Source: Clostridia bacterium (lineage in GTDB: Bacteria; Bacillota; Clostridia; Peptostreptococcales; Anaerovoracaceae). From it: a stretch of DNA of 5,204 nt. Each line of letters opens with the position of its first letter. Position 1 is the stretch's first letter. Positions 5,141-5,204 of this stretch are shown here, piece after piece. The notes under the pieces were generated by a model. The model did no database searches. It saw nothing but the letters and a program-made list of their open reading frames with translations, and was not told where the DNA came from. The DNA is taken from assembly GCA_900754805.1 (NCBI GenBank), contig CAAEEE010000039.1, forward strand, positions 1 to 5,204, written 5' to 3'. The position numbers were made by a program, and so were the translations under genes.

Positions 5141-5204
5141 ATGGGAAATGGTTATATAAATGTAAATAATTGGCACGATTCTTGCAACCAACCAACCAAC
5201 CAAC
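5141..5204 (+). CDS. Start of an unrecognised reading frame cut by the window edge
   Basis: ATG at 5141 opens a frame of at least 21 codons that runs off the window. It reads MGNGYINVNNWHDSC and then N-Q-P-T repeats encoded by the CAAC tract. GGAAAGGA (5120-5127) lies 13 nt before the ATG, a slightly long spacing. An in-frame TAA at 5099-5101 limits any upstream start, and no better start codon lies between. I do not recognise the product. The asparagine-rich start has no signal peptide. It could be a non-coding leader instead; the case for a gene rests on the promoter, the purine-rich site and the open frame. Confidence 0.4.
   Translation, partial: MGNGYINVNNWHDSCNQPTNQ
5185..5204 (+). repeat. 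(CAAC)5 tetranucleotide tandem repeat, open at the window edge
   Basis: Five perfect CAAC units fill the last 20 bases, and the total length is unknown. Within the frame starting at 5141 they encode Asn-Gln-Pro-Thr repeats, and gain or loss of one unit would shift the frame. On the minus strand the tract has four GG pairs separated by TT, a pattern able to form a two-tier G-quadruplex. Confidence 0.8.

Overview
The window looks like chromosome of a low-to-mid GC member of the Bacillota (class Clostridia, perhaps a gut Oscillospiraceae- or Lachnospiraceae-like species). This is inferred from the two-subunit iron-sulfur serine dehydratase (beta gene before alpha), strong AAGGAGG ribosome binding sites, a decayed Rpn/PD-(D/E)XK 'transposase' gene of a kind frequent in Clostridia, and an M50 site-2 protease of clostridial type. 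Species cannot be named from the sequence alone.

Left part (1-2104), housekeeping, GC-rich in places (two sampled 60-base lines, 541-600 and 841-900, are 57% and 60% GC). It opens inside the 3' end of a site-2 protease gene on the plus strand. A 98-bp convergent gap with a 10-bp hairpin follows, then the minus-strand operon sdaAB-sdaAA, which encodes an oxygen-sensitive [4Fe-4S] L-serine dehydratase turning L-serine into pyruvate and ammonia. The operon has a clear extended -10 promoter (2076-2104). The alpha-subunit ribosome binding site overlaps the stop codon of the beta gene.

Middle part (2161-2939), mobile-element debris. A minus-strand Rpn-family nuclease gene is broken: its catalytic N-terminal half and its tail lie in different frames, with about 50 conserved residues missing at the junction near 2623-2630. 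A hairpin terminator sits behind it.

Right part (2920-5204), an A+T-richer accessory module (two sampled lines, 3541-3600 and 4861-4920, are 37% and 35% GC). A strong plus-strand promoter, flanked by two near-identical operator-like elements exactly 73 bp apart, drives a two-gene unit: an ABC/RecF-like AAA ATPase (448 aa) and, 2 bp later, an RloB-family protein (219 aa) with a TOPRIM-like acidic start. ATPase-plus-RloB pairs are known from restriction-modification loci and resemble ATPase/TOPRIM-nuclease defence pairs such as PARIS, so this is the best candidate for a defence system in the window. No restriction-modification gene is visible here.

After the module a second promoter leads to a new reading frame starting at 5141. 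It runs into a (CAAC)5 tetranucleotide tract at the window edge, a layout seen in phase-variable genes.
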